Below, piece after piece: positions 61,202 to 64,000 of a stretch of DNA of 64,000 nucleotides. Position 1 is the stretch's first letter. The number at the start of each line of letters is the position of its first letter. The notes under the pieces are model-generated. The model saw only the letters and a list, made by a program, of their open reading frames with translations. It did no database searches and had not been told where the DNA came from. The position numbers and the translations under genes are program-made. Source of the stretch: Actinomycetota bacterium. GTDB lineage: Bacteria > Actinomycetota > Geothermincolia > Geothermincolales > RBG-13-55-18. The stretch covers positions 247,254-311,253 of the forward strand of contig JBFLWJ010000001.1 in assembly GCA_040757835.1 (NCBI GenBank). The letters run 5' to 3'.

Positions 61202-61738
61202 ATGGAAGAAGGCGTGGGTTACAAGGCGTGCATGCGCTGCGGCAAGCTCATGCCTGACGGGGCGGCTTTCTGCAATTCCTGCGGCGCCGACCTCGGGGCC
61301 GCGGCGTCACCGGGCCTGCAGGGAGCGGTGGGGCCGCAGGATTTCAAGTCCGCCATGGGGCTGGGCGGCACCCCGCAGGCCGTTCCACCACCCGTGCCTC
61401 CCGGGGAAGCGCCGCCTTCCCCCGGCCAGCCGCCGCCGGTCCCGCCCGGGCCATATCCCGCCTACGGGCCTTATCCACTGGTGAGCGGGCAGCGCCGCAC
61501 CGATGACCTGGCTGTCGTGTCCCTGGTATGCGCCTTGGCCAGTTTCCTAATCCTGCCGATATTGCCGGCCGTGGCCGCCATCGCGACGGGCTTCGTGTCG
61601 CGCGAACGCATCCGAGACAGCGGGGGCATGCTGGGGGGGAGCGGTTTCGCCCTGGCAGGCATCCTGGTGGGGGCGCTGAACCTGCTCCTGGTGCTCGGCC
61701 TCGTCATCCTCTCCCTGCTGGTCTACACGTCTACCTGA
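61202..61738 (+). CDS. Zinc-ribbon, proline-rich, two-TM protein (DUF4190-like)
   Basis: 178 residues from ATG 61202. Zinc ribbon CMRCGKLMPDGAAFCNSCG at the N-terminus, a long Pro/Gly linker (PPPVPPGEAPPSPGQPPP), then two membrane segments separated by a short loop with GFVSRERIRDSGG, as in DUF4190 proteins. Function unknown. Convergent with the next gene. Confidence 0.78.
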   Translation: MEEGVGYKACMRCGKLMPDGAAFCNSCGADLGAAASPGLQGAVGPQDFKSAMGLGGTPQAVPPPVPPGEAPPSPGQPPPVPPGPYPAYGPYPLVSGQRRTDDLAVVSLVCALASFLILPILPAVAAIATGFVSRERIRDSGGMLGGSGFALAGILVGALNLLLVLGLVILSLLVYTST

Positions 61739-61742
61739 GCCG

Positions 61743-62312
61743 TTATTCCGGGAGCGAATCCTCGAGCTCGGCGAAGAACCGAGGGTCCTCCGCCAGTTCC
61801 CGCAGCGCGCGCATCTCGTGTTCTCCGCGCCTGTGCGCCGCCACTCGGACGTAGAAGCGAGCGGCTTCGGTCACCTTGCGGTAGGTCTGGGGGTAGAGTT
61901 CGCGCACGGCCATCTCCAGGGAGTCATCGAGGGAGAACCCCGACTGCCGTTTGCGCTGGGCTAGGGCGAAGATACGCGGGAAATCGGCATTGACGTCGGA
62001 GCGGCTCATGCCGGGGGCATCCCCGTCCGTCCTCTCCCCGGAAGGCCTGCTCCTGCGCATCTCGTCCGCGAGGCCAGGCCTGTCCGCGAGCTCACGCAGC
62101 GCCCGCAGCGATCCCCACTCCCGTTCCTGCTTGAGGTGGGAGAGTATCTTCCTGGCTTCCACCAGGATCTCCCTGTAAGTGAGCGGGTAGGCATCTTTCA
62201 GACACGACTCCAGTGCGTCAGGCACGCTTGCGCCCCTGCCCACCAGGATGAGGGTCCTGGAAAATATACCTTGATAGTCGACGAAGTCCGTCGGCCGCGG
62301 CTGGTCTTCCAT
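61743..62312 (-). CDS. Protein of unknown function with an internal duplication
   Basis: 189 residues, minus strand, ATG 62312. Two ~72-residue helical repeats: residues ~14-86 and ~110-182. Matching points are ALESCLKDAYPLTYREILVEAR with DSLEMAVRELYPQTYRKVTEAA, and SLRALRELADRPGLADEM with EMRALRELAEDPRFFAEL. No cysteine, signal or membrane segment. Family not recognised. No binding site precedes the ATG; TAGAAT ends six bases upstream. Confidence 0.68.
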   Translation of the reverse strand: MEDQPRPTDFVDYQGIFSRTLILVGRGASVPDALESCLKDAYPLTYREILVEARKILSHLKQEREWGSLRALRELADRPGLADEMRRSRPSGERTDGDAPGMSRSDVNADFPRIFALAQRKRQSGFSLDDSLEMAVRELYPQTYRKVTEAARFYVRVAAHRRGEHEMRALRELAEDPRFFAELEDSLPE

Positions 62313-62408
62313 GTGCTTATTCTACAATGGCCAAGCAGTTCGCGCTTCATGCGATAATAGCCGCAGCCGGAACGGCAGAGAGTTGGCGCGAAGATACGGG
62401 GTGCGGGT

Positions 62409-63563
62409 TTGAAAAGGCTCCTGGTGCTGGTGTGCGTGGTCATCTTCGTGGACAGCCTGGGCTACGGCGTGGTGGTCCCGGTCATGCCCGTTTACGCCAG
62501 CGAACTGGGTATCGGCGAGTTGGGCCTGGGCATGCTCTTCGCCTCGTACGCGCTGGGCAATATCGTGGCCGCCGTGCCCTTCGGCATCCTCTCGGACCGC
62601 GCCGGGCGCCGGCCTTTTCTGGTCTTCGGTATGGTGGCCATGGCGGGCGCCTTCGTTCTCTACGCCTACGCAACGACCTATGCCGCGCTCTTCCTCTCGC
62701 GCTTTCTCGATGGGGTGACCGCGGCGGCCACCTGGTCGGTGGGGCTGGCCATCATCGCCGAGGTCTATCCGGCGGGGGAGCGGGGGAGCAGCATGGGCAT
62801 GGTGATGGCGGCGATGGGAGCCGGATCCATCGCCGGGCCGGCCCTGGGGGGCGTCCTCTACGACTGGCTGGGATACAAGGCACCCTTCCTGCTGGTAGCG
62901 GCCTTCTGCGTGGCGGGAGGCATCCTGGCCCTTGCGAGCCGCGAGCTGAAGAGCTTGCCGCGGGGCGGTAACCGTTCAGACTACCGCGACATGATGCGCA
63001 AGGTGCTCGCCTATCCCGGCATGGTGCTGGTCATCGTCGTCGTGATGATGGGCACGGTCAGCCTGGGACTGCTGGAGCCGCTCTTCCCCGTCTTTCTCCA
63101 GGACAACCTGGGCCTCGGCAGCACCGGGATCGGGTTGCTGTTCGCCCTCACCGTCCTGGCATACTCGCTGAGCAGCCCGCTGGTGGGAAAGATCGCCGAC
63201 CGCTCGGGCAAGAAAGGCATCATGACCCTTGGCCTCGTGGCCACGGCAGTGGTGGTCCCCCCGCTGGCGTTCTCGCGCAACCTCGCCCTCACCGCCGTCC
63301 TCTTCGCCCTCAGCGGCATATCCATAGCCTTGTTCGAGACCCCCACCCTGCCCTTCATAGCCGACAGGATTGCCGGTGGAGGGGAAGGGGACGTGTACGG
63401 CACCGCCTACGGCGTATTCAACATGGCCTGGGCTGTCGGATACATCCTTGGTCCGGCCGCCGGGGGTTTCCTGGCCTCGCGCCACGGGCTGCCTACCACC
63501 ATGATCGTCCTGTCGGTGCCGCTCCTGTTTCTGGCCTGGCTTGTCTGGGACAGTTTAAGATAG
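62409..63563 (+). CDS. Major facilitator superfamily transporter
   Basis: 384 residues from TTG 62409. Twelve membrane segments; the MFS loop-2/3 signature GILSDRAGRRPFLVFG is present and its counterpart KIADRSGKKGIMTLG appears in the second half. The layout fits drug/metabolite:H+ antiporters (DHA1), but the substrate is unknown. Divergent from the duplicated-repeat gene. No clear terminator follows before the repeat region. Confidence 0.86.
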   Translation: MKRLLVLVCVVIFVDSLGYGVVVPVMPVYASELGIGELGLGMLFASYALGNIVAAVPFGILSDRAGRRPFLVFGMVAMAGAFVLYAYATTYAALFLSRFLDGVTAAATWSVGLAIIAEVYPAGERGSSMGMVMAAMGAGSIAGPALGGVLYDWLGYKAPFLLVAAFCVAGGILALASRELKSLPRGGNRSDYRDMMRKVLAYPGMVLVIVVVMMGTVSLGLLEPLFPVFLQDNLGLGSTGIGLLFALTVLAYSLSSPLVGKIADRSGKKGIMTLGLVATAVVVPPLAFSRNLALTAVLFALSGISIALFETPTLPFIADRIAGGGEGDVYGTAYGVFNMAWAVGYILGPAAGGFLASRHGLPTTMIVLSVPLLFLAWLVWDSLR

Positions 63564-63705
63564 CCCGAGACCCGGGGTTACGGTCCTCGCTCCGGGTGCT
63601 CTTACAGCCCGAGCCTCCAGGTAACGGTCTCGCTCGCAAGGCCTCACTGAGACCGACCTGGTAGTTCTCGGGCAAGTAGTAGCACGGATGGACGGTCGCT
63701 ATACA

Positions 63706-63800
63706 CCGACCCCCGGATCCCGGGCTGGCGGGTTTTGTATAGGGCGACACCCGGGCGTGAGTTCATATCCAACGGCCTCCTCGATGCGCGTCTGTTCGCC
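63706..63800 (+). repeat. Direct repeat copy 1
   Basis: 95 bases identical to copy 2 apart from one substitution (63711-63714 region). Contains CCCGGGCTGGCGGGTTTTG and GGGCGACACCCGGGCGTGAG. The sequence on its left (GACCTGGTAGTTCTCGGG) has a diverged counterpart left of copy 2. Confidence 0.9.
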
Positions 63801-63866
63801 CATATCTCATGATCGACCCGGTAGTTCCCCGGGTGGGGGGCAGCGCAGATGGGGGTGCGCTACGTA

Positions 63867-63961
63867 CCGACCACCGGATCCCGGGCTGGCGGGTTTTGTA
63901 TAGGGCGACACCCGGGCGTGAGTTCATATCCAACGGCCTCCTCGATGCGCGTCTGTTCGCC
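63867..63961 (+). repeat. Direct repeat copy 2
   Basis: Second copy, 161 bases to the right of copy 1. The flanking GACCCGGTAGTTCCCCGGG parallels the flank of copy 1, so the duplicated unit is longer than the near-identical core. More copies may lie beyond the window. Confidence 0.9.
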
Positions 63962-64000
63962 CTCGCATGGATCGGGTCTCCCGAGTTGAGACGGTGAGTG

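Larger units (their letters stand above)
63564..64000 (+). other. Non-coding right edge with tandem repeats
   Basis: 437 bases with no supported gene. It contains two copies of a ~95-bp repeat, each within a diverged 161-bp unit, and a hairpin CCAGG..CGGTCTC / GAGACCG..CCTGG at 63617-63661. Frames through it are broken by the 161-bp period, which is not a multiple of three. Confidence 0.6.

Noticed and set aside
63688-63997. Short open frames across the right-edge repeats
   Set aside because: The 161-bp period shifts frame between copies, and neither reading gives a consistent peptide.

Overview
The window is GC-rich and gene-dense. It looks like an anaerobic or facultatively anaerobic member of the Actinomycetota from a lineage outside the well-studied aerobic genera; this placement is my inference. 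The grounds are the order of the division and cell wall cluster, meso-diaminopimelate-type MurE, a class E sortase, the run TIGR03960 radical SAM / TIGR03936 / Rne-Rng / L21 / L27 / Obg / ProB / ProA / NadD / LytR_C / RsfS, and oxygen-sensitive Fe-S enzymes of the 2-hydroxyacyl-CoA dehydratase family. No mobile element, phage or CRISPR array is visible.

Region 1 (1-14.4 kb) is a dcw cluster read on the plus strand: ftsI (5' cut off), murE, murF, mraY, murD, ftsW, murG, murC, murB, ddl and ftsQ, mostly joined by ATGA-type stop/start overlaps. ftsZ follows behind its own promoter and a long leader. Region 2 (14.4-28.8 kb) is conserved housekeeping: radical SAM pair, RNase E/G, class E sortase, a secreted CAP-domain protein behind a cyclic-di-GMP-I riboswitch, rplU-rpmA, obgE-proB-proA-nadD, a degenerate LCP/LytR_C protein, rsfS and tRNA-Ala(GGC). 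Two leaders here, before the radical SAM gene and before obgE, carry the same tandem pair of hairpin elements.

Region 3 (29-40 kb) is accessory and envelope-related: a flavodoxin, a lipoprotein, a MacB/FtsX-type ABC transporter on the minus strand, and divergent from it a very large secreted multicopper oxidase with two kinds of internal repeat, then a Cys-rich TupA-like binding lipoprotein and a small Cys-containing lipoprotein. Region 4 (40-47.5 kb) has an acyl-CoA ligase, a HAMP sensor without an output domain, and a four-gene minus-strand operon: two HgdB/FldB-type Fe-S proteins, an acetyl-CoA-synthase-beta-like domain protein and a CooC-type nickel ATPase. I do not recognise that operon as a described pathway and it is the best candidate for a new enzyme system.

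Region 5 (47.6-64 kb) is mainly fatty acid and polyhydroxyalkanoate metabolism: acyl-CoA dehydrogenase, CrtI-like oxidoreductase, hydroxyacyl-CoA dehydrogenase and MaoC hydratase (a split MFE-2), an Fe-S protein, then a phasin-like protein, PhaE and PhaC. The PhaC carries a histone-H1-like Lys/Ala/Pro tail. With the acyl-CoA ligase this can be read as fatty acid -> acyl-CoA -> enoyl-CoA -> (R)-3-hydroxyacyl-CoA -> PHA. The remainder is a nucleosidase, small membrane and zinc-ribbon proteins, an MFS transporter, a frameshifted gene at 54.5-54.8 kb, and a non-coding 161-bp tandem repeat at the right edge.
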